Source: Alphaproteobacteria bacterium PA2
GTDB lineage: Bacteria > Pseudomonadota > Alphaproteobacteria > Caulobacterales > Caulobacteraceae
Reading direction: 5' to 3'
Assembly (NCBI GenBank): GCA_002256425.1
Contig: NKIZ01000001.1
Location: 1 to 64,000 of the forward strand
Length of the DNA stretch: 64,000 bases
The notes beneath the pieces were generated by a model that searched no databases, had not been told where the DNA came from, and was given only the letters and a program-made list of their open reading frames with translations. Positions 56,301 to 64,000 of this stretch are shown here, piece by piece. The stretch's first letter is position 1, and every line of letters starts with the position of its first letter. Both the position numbers and the translations under genes were made by a program.

Positions 56301-57713
56301 ATGTTCCACACCCTGATCACCAGGCATGAGGCGGCCCCAGAAAAGGTCATGATGAAGGTGGGCGATCAGGCCTACACCTATGGCCGGATGATCGAACAGA
56401 TCGCCCGGTGCACGACCTGGCTGAAGACCCTGAACCTGCGTCCCGGTTCCCGGGCCCTGCTTTATGTGACCAATCCCTATTCCCACTGGATCCTGACCTT
56501 CGCCCTGGAGCGGGTGGGCGTGACCTCCTGCGCCGTCTCGGTCCCCGAGGCGGTGATCCCCAGTCTCGACTATCTGCAGGCCGAGACCCTGTTCACCCGC
56601 ACGCCCCCGGCCCAGCCGGTCGGTCAGGCGGTGCACCTGATCGACCAGGCCTGGTTCAACATGCTGGCCGCACTGACGCCAGCGCCTGTCGACCCGCCCC
56701 CCCGGTCACCGGACGACATACTGCGGATCATCGTCACCTCTGGCACCACCGGCGAGGCCAAGAAGATCCCCCTGACCCGGGCCGTGGTCGAGGCCCGGAT
56801 CCGCAATGCCCAGGCCGGCGGCTACTATACCCGGCCCGACCTGAAGATGGCGGCGACCTTCGCGCTCAGCGCCGTGGCCGGCTGGATCCACGCCCTCTAC
56901 TGCTTCAACGAGGGCGGCATGCTGGTCTCGGGCAAGCCCTGGGCCGATCTGATCACCAGCGGCGAGGTCAATCTGTTCCGCCTGGCGCCCGCCAATCTCC
57001 AGGCCCTGCTGGCCGACCTGCCGGCCGACTTCGCCCCGCCTCCGGACCTGCGCCTCTCCATTGTCGGCGGTTCCCTCTCCCCAGCCCTGGCCGAGCGCGC
57101 CGCCCGCCGCCTGACCCCCGACATTCTGGTCAACTACGGGGCTACGGAGACTGGCACCGTGGTCATGGGCCTGATCGCCGAGCTGGACCGTCCGGACGCC
57201 GCAGGCTTCATCTGCCCCTGGGCGACCGTGGGGGCGGTGGACCCCGAAGGCCGCCCCGTCCCCGCCGATCAGGTGGGCGAGATCCGCATCCGGTCCGACA
57301 ATCTCTGCGCCGGCTATCTGGAGGACCCCCAGGCCACCGCCGCCATGTTCCGCGACGGCTGGTTCTGGCCCGGCGACCTTGGCCAGATCTCAGAGGACGG
57401 CCGCCTGGCCATAGTCGGCCGCACCAATGACCTGATGAATATCGGCGGCGCCAAGGTCCTGGCCACCCGCGTCGAAGCCGTCGCCCTGACCGTAGCCGGC
57501 GTGGAAGATGTCGCCGCCTTCCCCGGCCCCGGCGAGGACGGCCTGGCCACGGCCTGGGTGGCCTATGTGAAAGGCCCGGACCTGAACGTCGAAGCCCTGC
57601 GGGAACGGATGACAAGGGCGCTGGGCCGCGTTCCGGTCATGCGGGAAGTGGCGGCGATCCCTAGGAACGGCATGGGCAAGATCCAGCGGGATCTGCTGGC
57701 GGGGCTGGTTTGA
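56301..57713 (+). CDS. Adenylate-forming (acyl-CoA synthetase-like) enzyme
   Basis: A 470-residue ANL-superfamily enzyme. The nucleotide loop is IIVTSGTTGEAKKIPL, followed by NYGATETG (A5-like), FRDGWFWPGDLGQISEDGRL (A7-A8) and the catalytic Lys region NGMGKIQRDLL at the end. It should activate a carboxylate with ATP, but neither CoA nor a carrier partner is evident nearby. The ATG at 56301 follows the permease by 56 bases. Confidence 0.8.
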   Translation: MFHTLITRHEAAPEKVMMKVGDQAYTYGRMIEQIARCTTWLKTLNLRPGSRALLYVTNPYSHWILTFALERVGVTSCAVSVPEAVIPSLDYLQAETLFTRTPPAQPVGQAVHLIDQAWFNMLAALTPAPVDPPPRSPDDILRIIVTSGTTGEAKKIPLTRAVVEARIRNAQAGGYYTRPDLKMAATFALSAVAGWIHALYCFNEGGMLVSGKPWADLITSGEVNLFRLAPANLQALLADLPADFAPPPDLRLSIVGGSLSPALAERAARRLTPDILVNYGATETGTVVMGLIAELDRPDAAGFICPWATVGAVDPEGRPVPADQVGEIRIRSDNLCAGYLEDPQATAAMFRDGWFWPGDLGQISEDGRLAIVGRTNDLMNIGGAKVLATRVEAVALTVAGVEDVAAFPGPGEDGLATAWVAYVKGPDLNVEALRERMTRALGRVPVMREVAAIPRNGMGKIQRDLLAGLV

Positions 57714-57768
57714 GGGGGAGCGAGCAAGAAGGGCACTAGCCGGGAAATTGTATTTCAACGAAAGTGGC

Positions 57769-57781
57769 TCCTCTAAGAGGA
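57769..57781. promoter_or_regulatory. 13-bp palindrome over the ribosome binding site of the HIT-PLD-helicase gene
   Basis: TCCTCT-A-AGAGGA, a perfect 6-bp inverted repeat. Its right arm contains the AGAGGA Shine-Dalgarno sequence, 9 bases before the ATG at 57790. It could fold in RNA or be bound by a regulator. Confidence 0.5.
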
Positions 57782-57789
57782 ACGACTAC

Positions 57790-60700
57790 ATGACCGCCGG
57801 TGCGAGTCTGATTGAAAGCGAGCGCCAAGCCTCGGAGTGTCCGTTTTGTGCGCCGCAGCCTGGTCAGGTCGCGTTCAGAACTTCAGATGTTATAGGTATC
57901 TGGGATGGCTTTCCTGTCACCGAGGGCCACCTTCTCATCGTCCCGGCGCGCCATGTGAAGCGGTGGGACGACCTCAACCGCGCCGAACAAGCTGCGCTGA
58001 TAGAAGGAGTCGATCAAGGCCGAGCACTACTGAAAAGGCTGTTTGGCCCTGACGCGTTCAACGTTGGCTACAATGATGGTCAAGCTGCAGGCCAGACGGT
58101 CTCGCACTTTCATATCCACATCATCCCTCGCAGGGTCGGCGACGTAGCAGACCCTCGCGGCGGAGTTCGCCACGTGATCCCAGGCAAAGGAAACTACCTC
58201 GCCCCGGTTCCGGCGACCGGTGCGCCAGACCAACTGGCGACAGCGCCGCACAGGCTCGCGCTGATTTCCGGCGGTGAGGATCCGCTGCTTCCGCACTTGG
58301 TCCGCCACATTGACGACGCTGCGGCGGTCGATGTCGCCGTGGCCTTCATCATGGAAAGTGGTGCTCGTCTGCTGCTCCCCCACCTGAGGGATCTGCTTGC
58401 GCGGGGTGGGAGGCTCCGCTTCATCGCAGGCGACTACCTCGATGTGACGGATCCCTCTGCGCTCCGTCATCTGCTCGACCTCGACGGCCAAGTGGAGCGC
58501 TTGGTCTTCGAAGCTGGGCGCGACAGCTTTCACCTCAAGTCATGGGTGTTCCACCAGGGAGACGGCCATGGGCTGGCGATTGTCGGGAGTTCCAATATCT
58601 CGGAGACGGCTCTCCTGAAGGGCATCGAGTGGAACTACCGCGCCTGCAGTTCGGAAACCGACGGATGGCGTGACGTCATTGCCGGTTACGACGCTCTCTT
58701 AAACTCCCCCCGCATTCGACCGCTCACTTATGACTGGATCGATGGCTATGAAGCCCGGCGATCCCGGACGCCCATCCGCCAGGCCGAAGCGATCGGGGTG
58801 CCCGAAGAACAACCGCCACCAGCGCCAGAACCTCATGAGGTGCAACGCAATGCCCTCGCGGCGCTGAAGCGCACTCGAGCAGAGGGATACAGCGCTGGGC
58901 TGGTGGTGCTGGCGACTGGCCTTGGAAAGACCTGGTTGAGCGCGTTTGACACGACGGCGGCCGAGTTCCGACGGGTGCTATTTGTCGCCCACAGGGACGA
59001 AATCCTGTCCCAGGCCATGGAGACATTTCGCCAGTGCCGCCCACAGGCACGTCTGGGACGGTACGATGGCATCGAGAAGGACCCGACCGCTGACGTTGTG
59101 TTCGCGTCCGTCCAGACCCTTGGGCGCTCAGTGCACCTGGAAAGGTTCTCGCCCGACTACTTCGACTACATCGTAGTCGATGAATTTCACCACGCTGCCG
59201 CACGGACCTATCGACAGCTGATCGATCATTTCACGCCGAAATTCCTGCTCGGCCTGACGGCTACCCCTGAGCGCACCGATGGCGGTGATTTGCTCGGGCT
59301 CTGCCAAGAGAACCTGGTTTTCCGCTGCGACGCATTCGAAGCGATCGACAAGCAATTGCTTTCGCCGTTTCGCTATTTTGGCATTCCGGACGAGGTGGAC
59401 TACGCCAACATCCCGTGGCGCAGTTCGAAATTTGATGAGGTCGCGCTAACCGAGGCCGTGGCCACCGAGGCCCGAGCCCAAAACGCGCTGGAACAGCATC
59501 GTCGGCACGGAGGAACCCGGGCCCTCGGATTTTGCTGTTCTACGGTACACGCCGACTACATGGCCGACTTTTTCAACAAGCACGGCGTGCGCGCCGCGGC
59601 CGTTCATTCCGCGGCAGGGTCTTCGCCTCGTACCTCGTCCCTGGATGCGCTTCGAAGCGGAGACTTGGAGGTCGTCTTCTCGGTCGACATGTTCAACGAG
59701 GGGGTCGACGTCCCCAGCGTCGACACCGTGCTGATGCTTCGCCCAACAGAGTCGGTAATCATCTGGCTCCAGCAGTTCGGGCGAGGGCTCCGCCTGTCCC
59801 AAGGGAAAACCCATCTCAACGTCATCGACTATATCGGGAACCACCGCACATTCCTCACTAAGGTGCGGGCTCTGCTCGGGGTCGAGGAAGGGGATAGGGC
59901 GCTAGCGCTCGCCTTGGAGAGCATCCGGTTTGGAAGAGTCGAACTGCCGCTCGGCTGTGAAGTCACATACGAGCTTGAAGCACTCGATATCCTTCAGAAC
60001 CTACTGCGCAGAACTTCTGAGGCCGACGCGCTGGAGGCCTACTACCTAGACTTTAGAGAGCGGCATGGACTTCGGCCCACAGCTCAGGAAATCCACCACG
60101 CCGGGTTCAATCCGCGCTCCACCGGCCATGGCGGGTGGCTAGGCTTCGTGCGGCACCAGGGCGACCTGAACGACCTTGAACGGGATGCCGCGCGTCGCAA
60201 TGCTGCCTTTCTGGCAATGCTCGAGCGCACACCCATGACGCGCTCCTACAAAATGCTACTGCTGAAGGCAATGCAGCACGCAGACGCGTTTCCGGGTCGC
60301 ATCGGAATCGATCAACTCACCGACGCATTTGGTCGCTTGGCGCGACAGAACCCCATCTATTCTCGCGATGTCTCCGTCTCGCTCGACAATCGACTGGCGC
60401 TACAGCGGCTGCTGCTAGAGCAGCCGATCGCGGCTTGGGTTGGTCAGGCCGCGGGCGCGGAAGGGTTCTTCGCTTATGAGCATGGCGAATTCGTCACCAA
60501 CTTCACGGCGACGAGCTCAGAGCGACCCGCACTGATCGACCTGACCCGCGAAATCCTGGACTGGCGCCTGGCTGACTACCTTCGCAGAGGTCGTAACGTC
60601 GAAGACACCGAGCCCCATCTTGTCGGCGTTGCGGAGACAAGCCCAGCGTGGACCGGGGCAGAGCTGTGGCGCGAGTACATGCGCGAGCAGATCCCACCCC

Positions 60701-61098
60701 TCTACGGTCACACGTTCAGCACCGGCTCGTGGAACCAAGGCTTTGTGGTCCAGGGCAAGGACGTGTTTCTGCTGGCCACGCTCAACAAGGACGACCTGGT
60801 CGAGGCCCATCGATACGAGGATGGCTTTTCTGGTCCGTCACAGTTTCGCTGGCAAAGTCAGAACCAGACCTCGCCGCAATCACGCGCGGGCCGGATCATT
60901 TCTGGCCAGGAGTCGGGGTATGCTATCCACCTATTCGTGCGGGCGACGAAGAAGCGGGGTCAGGCCGCCGCGCCGTTCCTATACTGCGGTGATGTTGAGT
61001 TCGCAGATTGGCATGGCAATCAGCCAATTTCAGTCACCTGGAATTTGGCAAACCCCGTTCCAGCACACTTGCAACGACTATTGAAGGTTCCCACTTAG
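57790..61098 (+). CDS. HIT - PLD - superfamily 2 helicase - DUF3427 multidomain protein
   Basis: A 1102-residue cytoplasmic protein with four parts. Residues 15-140: HIT domain (CPFC at 17-20, HFHIH at 106-110). Residues 155-310: phospholipase-D-like nuclease half (HLK at 248-250, GSSN at 266-269). Residues 350-690: DEAD/DEAH-type helicase: ATGLGKT (375-381), VVDEFHH (462-468), TATPE (490-494), QQFGRGLRLS (661-670). Residues about 720-1102: DUF3427 (YGHTFSTGSWNQGF, FRWQSQNQTS, PFLYCGDV). It probably acts on nucleic acids, and such combinations occur in antiphage islands. Codon use is visibly less GC-rich in third positions than in neighbours, suggesting transfer. The ATG at 57790 has GAGGA 9 bases upstream; an in-frame TTG lies at 57748. 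Confidence 0.88.
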   Translation: MTAGASLIESERQASECPFCAPQPGQVAFRTSDVIGIWDGFPVTEGHLLIVPARHVKRWDDLNRAEQAALIEGVDQGRALLKRLFGPDAFNVGYNDGQAAGQTVSHFHIHIIPRRVGDVADPRGGVRHVIPGKGNYLAPVPATGAPDQLATAPHRLALISGGEDPLLPHLVRHIDDAAAVDVAVAFIMESGARLLLPHLRDLLARGGRLRFIAGDYLDVTDPSALRHLLDLDGQVERLVFEAGRDSFHLKSWVFHQGDGHGLAIVGSSNISETALLKGIEWNYRACSSETDGWRDVIAGYDALLNSPRIRPLTYDWIDGYEARRSRTPIRQAEAIGVPEEQPPPAPEPHEVQRNALAALKRTRAEGYSAGLVVLATGLGKTWLSAFDTTAAEFRRVLFVAHRDEILSQAMETFRQCRPQARLGRYDGIEKDPTADVVFASVQTLGRSVHLERFSPDYFDYIVVDEFHHAAARTYRQLIDHFTPKFLLGLTATPERTDGGDLLGLCQENLVFRCDAFEAIDKQLLSPFRYFGIPDEVDYANIPWRSSKFDEVALTEAVATEARAQNALEQHRRHGGTRALGFCCSTVHADYMADFFNKHGVRAAAVHSAAGSSPRTSSLDALRSGDLEVVFSVDMFNEGVDVPSVDTVLMLRPTESVIIWLQQFGRGLRLSQGKTHLNVIDYIGNHRTFLTKVRALLGVEEGDRALALALESIRFGRVELPLGCEVTYELEALDILQNLLRRTSEADALEAYYLDFRERHGLRPTAQEIHHAGFNPRSTGHGGWLGFVRHQGDLNDLERDAARRNAAFLAMLERTPMTRSYKMLLLKAMQHADAFPGRIGIDQLTDAFGRLARQNPIYSRDVSVSLDNRLALQRLLLEQPIAAWVGQAAGAEGFFAYEHGEFVTNFTATSSERPALIDLTREILDWRLADYLRRGRNVEDTEPHLVGVAETSPAWTGAELWREYMREQIPPLYGHTFSTGSWNQGFVVQGKDVFLLATLNKDDLVEAHRYEDGFSGPSQFRWQSQNQTSPQSRAGRIISGQESGYAIHLFVRATKKRGQAAAPFLYCGDVEFADWHGNQPISVTWNLANPVPAHLQRLLKVPT

Positions 61099-61456
<358 letters not shown>

Positions 61457-62644
61457 ATGAGCATCAAGGGCAAGGCCTATATTGCGGGCGCCTATGAGCA
61501 TCCGCTGCGCGACGCGCCGAATGTCTCGACGGCCCAGCTTCACGCACAGTGCGCCAAGGGCGCTCTGGCCGATGCGGGCCTGAGCATGGACGACGTGGAC
61601 GGCTATTTCTGCGCTGGCGATGCGCCGGGCTTCGGGGCCATGTCGATGATCGACTATATGGGCCTGCGGAACATCCGCCACATGGACTCCACCGAGACCG
61701 GCGGCTCGTCCTATCTGATCCATGTGGGTCACGCGGCCCAAGCCATTGCCGAGGGCAAGTGCACGGTGGCCCTGATCACCCTGGCCGGGCGGCCCCGTCA
61801 GGGTCAAGGCGGCCGACCCAACTTCGGCGGCGGCAAGCCGGGAACCCTGTCTGACGGTCCGCCGGAAGCCGGCTTCGAGAACATCTATGGCGGCTCGACC
61901 CACAATACCTATGGCATGTGCGCCATGCGCCACATGTACGAGTATGGCACCACCTCGGAACAGCTGGCCTGGATCAAGGTGGCCGCCAGCCATCACGCCC
62001 AGTGGAACGAGCACGCCTTCCTGAAGAACGTGGTGACGGTGGAAGAGGTGGTGAATTCCCGCCTGATCGCCGACCCGCTTCACCTGCTGGACTGCTGCGT
62101 CGTCACCGACGGCGGCGGCGCCCTGATCGTGGTGAGCCCTGAGATTGCCAGGAGCCTGAACCGGCCCCTGGTCAAGGTGATCGGCGTCGGTGAGGCGCCC
62201 AAGGGCCCCAGCGGCGGCCGCGGCCTGGACCTGACCCATTCGGGCGCGGTCTGGTCTGGCCCCATCGCCTTCGAGGAAGCCGGCGTCACGCCTGCCGACA
62301 TGAAGTACGCCTCGATCTATGACAGCTTCACCATCACCGTGCTGATGCAGCTGGAAGACCTGGGCTTCTGCAAGAAGGGCGAGGGCGGAAAGTTTGTCGC
62401 CGACGGCAATCTGATCTCCGGCGTCGGCAAGCTGCCCTTCAACACCGATGGCGGCGGCCTGTGCAACAACCACCCCACCAACCGGGGCGGCATCACCAAG
62501 GTCATCGAGGCGGTACGCCAGCTGCGCGGCGAGGCCCATCCCAAGGTCCAGGTCCCAAATTGCGATCTGGCCATCGCCCACGGCACCGGGGGGTCGCTGG
62601 GCACCCGCCACGGCGCCGGCACTGTCATTCTGGAAAGGGAGTAA
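61457..62644 (+). CDS. Thiolase-family protein lacking the usual nucleophilic cysteine (Ltp2/SCP2-thiolase-like)
   Basis: A 395-residue thiolase-fold enzyme. In the position of the nucleophile loop it has HMDSTETGGSSYLI (residues 76-88): the catalytic Cys is replaced. The C-terminal Cys-Gly motif is also altered (AHGTGGSLGTRHGAG). Such lipid-transfer-type thiolases, for example the steroid side-chain aldolase Ltp2, catalyse retro-aldol or Claisen-type chemistry together with a DUF35 partner. The DUF35 gene follows 5 bases downstream. The substrate is unknown. Confidence 0.82.
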   Translation: MSIKGKAYIAGAYEHPLRDAPNVSTAQLHAQCAKGALADAGLSMDDVDGYFCAGDAPGFGAMSMIDYMGLRNIRHMDSTETGGSSYLIHVGHAAQAIAEGKCTVALITLAGRPRQGQGGRPNFGGGKPGTLSDGPPEAGFENIYGGSTHNTYGMCAMRHMYEYGTTSEQLAWIKVAASHHAQWNEHAFLKNVVTVEEVVNSRLIADPLHLLDCCVVTDGGGALIVVSPEIARSLNRPLVKVIGVGEAPKGPSGGRGLDLTHSGAVWSGPIAFEEAGVTPADMKYASIYDSFTITVLMQLEDLGFCKKGEGGKFVADGNLISGVGKLPFNTDGGGLCNNHPTNRGGITKVIEAVRQLRGEAHPKVQVPNCDLAIAHGTGGSLGTRHGAGTVILERE

Positions 62645-62649
62645 GGATC

Positions 62650-63054
62650 ATGAGCGAAGCTGAAGTCCAGGTCCGCAAGATCCCCGCTCCGGCGGTGACC
62701 ATCGAGAGCAAGCCCTTCTGGGACGCCGCCAGCGAAGGCCGCTTCCTGATCAAGCGCTGCACCGACTGTGGCGAGGCCCACTGGTATCCCCGGGGCTTCT
62801 GCCCCTTCTGCTTCTCGGAAAACGTGGAGTGGGAAGAGAGCCCCGGCGAAGGGGTGATCTATACCTACAGCGTCATGTACCGCTCGCCGACCGGCCCCTA
62901 CGCCATCGGCTATGTGACCCTGAACGAGGGCCCGGCCGTCCTGACCAATTTCGTGGACTGCGACTTTTCCAAGCTGGCCATCGGCCAGAAGGTGAAGGTC
63001 AAGTTCCAGGACACCGACGGCGGCCCGCCGGCGCCGGTGTTTACACCGGTCTAG
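62650..63054 (+). CDS. DUF35 (Zn-ribbon plus OB-fold) acyl-CoA-binding partner protein
   Basis: A 134-residue protein with the DUF35 layout: an N-terminal helix, a zinc ribbon with four Cys (CTDCGEAHWYPRGFCPFC), and an OB-fold (VIYTYSVMYRS, YAIGYVTLNEG, VKVKFQDTDGG). DUF35 proteins bind acyl-CoA and form complexes with thiolase-like partners. It starts 5 bases after the thiolase gene. The last 4 bases overlap the convergent kinase gene. Confidence 0.9.
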   Translation: MSEAEVQVRKIPAPAVTIESKPFWDAASEGRFLIKRCTDCGEAHWYPRGFCPFCFSENVEWEESPGEGVIYTYSVMYRSPTGPYAIGYVTLNEGPAVLTNFVDCDFSKLAIGQKVKVKFQDTDGGPPAPVFTPV

Positions 63055-63599
63055 ACCCCGACGAGGACCTTGAGCCGGGCGACCAGCGCAGGGACTTCCC
63101 TTGGGTGTTTCAGATGGTGCACCCGCAGGTGAGCGTTGGCGGGGTCTGAAAAGACCTCGCCGTAGCGCCGTCTGTTGCGGTTGAAGTTATCCCAGCTCCA
63201 CCGGATGGGATGTTCCTTGTCGAGCCATCTGGCGAAGGTCTCCACATTGCCGGTGCCGGGCCACAGCTCCTTACCTTCCATGGCGCGGACAAAGGACCTG
63301 CGGATCACGCGCCCCATGACCAGGGGCCGGGGATAGTCCAGCCAGACAGCGTCCGTCGCCGATGCCCGGATCTGCGGCTGGATGGAGCTGTAGTTTCCAT
63401 CCGTCACCCAGCGGTCGCCAGACAGGGCGGCCAGAACCCGCCTGTGGAATTCCGGCCGGTCATGATTGTTGAGATCAACCCAGCCCGGCTGCCAGTTCAC
63501 GGCGTCCAGCTCCACATGCGGCAGGTCCAGCGCCGCCGACAGGCGGCGGGCCAGGGTCGACTTTCCCGAGCCGGAACTGCCGTTGATGGTGATCCGCAT
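63051..63599 (-). CDS. Adenylate kinase-like P-loop NTPase (FlaR/topology-modulation type)
   Basis: A 182-residue protein with Walker [17 protein letters not shown] at the N-terminus, HVELDAVNWQPGW (the usual D-x-hydrophobic-W-x-P-x-W), and WLDYPRPLVMGRVIRRSF. These features are typical of the 'topology modulation protein'/AAA family adenylate kinase-like group. The substrate is not known. Its start overlaps the stop of the CoA-transferase gene by one base (TGATG). Confidence 0.82.
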   Translation of the reverse strand: MRITINGSSGSGKSTLARRLSAALDLPHVELDAVNWQPGWVDLNNHDRPEFHRRVLAALSGDRWVTDGNYSSIQPQIRASATDAVWLDYPRPLVMGRVIRRSFVRAMEGKELWPGTGNVETFARWLDKEHPIRWSWDNFNRNRRRYGEVFSDPANAHLRVHHLKHPREVPALVARLKVLVGV

Positions 63600-64000
63600 C
63601 AGTCTTTCGTCAGACCCAGCTCCGCCCAGACCTCATCTGTGTTCTCGCCCAGGCGGGGCGGATGGCGACGGATGTTGGAGGGAGAGCCGGTGAACTTCAC
63701 CGGGGGCTTCATGGCATTGTAGGGCCCGGCGTGGGGGTGGTCATACCGCTCGAAGAAGCCCACGGCCTTGAGGTGGGGGTCGTCGGGCAGGTCGTCCAGG
63801 CGGGAGGTCTTGACCACCGGAATGGACAGGGGCTTGAGCAGGTCGAGCCATTCCTGGGTGGTCTTGGTCTGGGTGACCTCGCCCACCAGGCCGTAGAGCT
63901 CGTTGATGTGCTTGCCCCGCTGGGAATAGTCGGAGAAGCGCGGGTCCTTGCCGAAGGTTTCGGCCATGCCGGCGGCGGCGAAGAACTGGTCCCACTGCTT
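63599..64000 (-). CDS. Family III (CaiB/BaiF) CoA-transferase, C-terminal part, cut by the window edge
   Basis: The last 133 residues of a CoA-transferase family III protein: FFAAAGMAETFGKDPRFSDYSQRGKHINELYGLVGE, TRTTQEWLDLLKPLSIPV-like and GFFERYDHPHAGPYNAMKPPVKFTGSP, the usual C-terminal signatures. The 5' end lies beyond position 64000. It moves CoA between acyl groups. It is co-transcribed with the small kinase gene downstream. Confidence 0.85.
   Translation of the reverse strand, partial: KQWDQFFAAAGMAETFGKDPRFSDYSQRGKHINELYGLVGEVTQTKTTQEWLDLLKPLSIPVVKTSRLDDLPDDPHLKAVGFFERYDHPHAGPYNAMKPPVKFTGSPSNIRRHPPRLGENTDEVWAELGLTKD

Noticed and set aside
55470-57713. 747-residue extended version of the adenylate-forming enzyme
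   Set aside because: The N-terminal part is a frame-shifted shadow of the permease gene; the enzyme begins at ATG 56301.
57714-57790. Copy of the tRNA-Ser 3' end as an attachment site upstream of the helicase gene
   Set aside because: No stretch matching the tRNA 3' end was found by eye, so no island boundary is claimed.

Overview
The window is high-GC chromosomal DNA, and its gene content points to an alphaproteobacterium of the order Caulobacterales (Phenylobacterium/Caulobacter-like). Supporting features are a zauP-zapA-6S RNA-cyclo-ligase block facing tkt-purT-gap-pgk-fba, an rcdA gene (CtrA-degradation adaptor), CIRCE-controlled groESL, a large TonB-dependent receptor, and many short-chain dehydrogenase, thiolase and CoA-transferase genes. 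No plasmid, phage, insertion sequence or CRISPR locus was seen. Most of the window is ordinary core and metabolic genome.

Layout. 0-2 kb: a secreted Tad/secretin N-domain protein and two TadE-like pseudopilin-type genes. 2-5 kb: an SDR dehydrogenase, then a tightly overlapped GNAT / TauE-type exporter / GNAT operon on the minus strand. 5-7.2 kb: modABC molybdate uptake with a recognisable promoter and an operator-like inverted repeat. 7.2-10.3 kb: a small secreted protein, CIRCE, groES-groEL, a strong terminator and a small membrane protein. 10.4-13.4 kb: an EF-hand protein, YmdB-type phosphoesterase, 5-formyl-THF cyclo-ligase, 6S RNA, zapA and zauP. 13.5-20.1 kb: tkt, purT, gap, pgk and fba, all forward, covering central carbon metabolism. 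20-29.6 kb: an MHS-type transporter with a large periplasmic insertion, a TTC38-like TPR protein divergent from a TetR regulator with two operator-like palindromes, a GPH symporter, DUF924, a fused enoyl-CoA hydratase/3-hydroxyacyl-CoA dehydrogenase, and an SDR. 29.7-33 kb: ydbH-ynbE-ydbL, an envelope lipid-transport operon, followed by a 124-bp mosaic palindromic element. 33-38.8 kb: a second GPH symporter, a TonB-dependent receptor and a quinone oxidoreductase. 38.9-47.3 kb: DUF1192, rcdA, rpmE, an ABC exporter, glycerophosphodiesterase, suhB-like, thiE, SRPBCC, an SGNH hydrolase, a TMEM175-like channel and a UbiC-like protein. 47.3-51.2 kb: opgH, a DUF998 membrane protein and an acyltransferase 3 protein. 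51.3-53.8 kb: a rubrerythrin / Fe-S oxidoreductase / DUF3501 operon preceded by an OxyR-type site. 53.9-57.7 kb: a Rieske oxygenase, an APC permease and an adenylate-forming enzyme. 57.8-61.1 kb: a 1102-residue HIT-PLD-helicase-DUF3427 protein. 61.2 kb: tRNA-Ser(CGA). 61.4-64 kb: an atypical thiolase plus DUF35 pair, a small P-loop kinase, and the 3' part of a family III CoA-transferase.

The strongest candidate for an undescribed system is the HIT-PLD-superfamily 2 helicase-DUF3427 protein at 57.8-61.1 kb. It stands alone beside a tRNA gene, has visibly less GC-biased codons than its neighbours, and carries a palindrome over its ribosome binding site. This looks like a horizontally acquired, single-gene nucleic-acid-targeting (possibly defence) cassette. 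Other notable signals are the OxyR-type site, the modA operator, the 11-bp-bounded mosaic repeat that supplies a stop codon, the SD-sequestering hairpin between 6S RNA and the cyclo-ligase gene, and the thiolase that lacks the nucleophilic cysteine.
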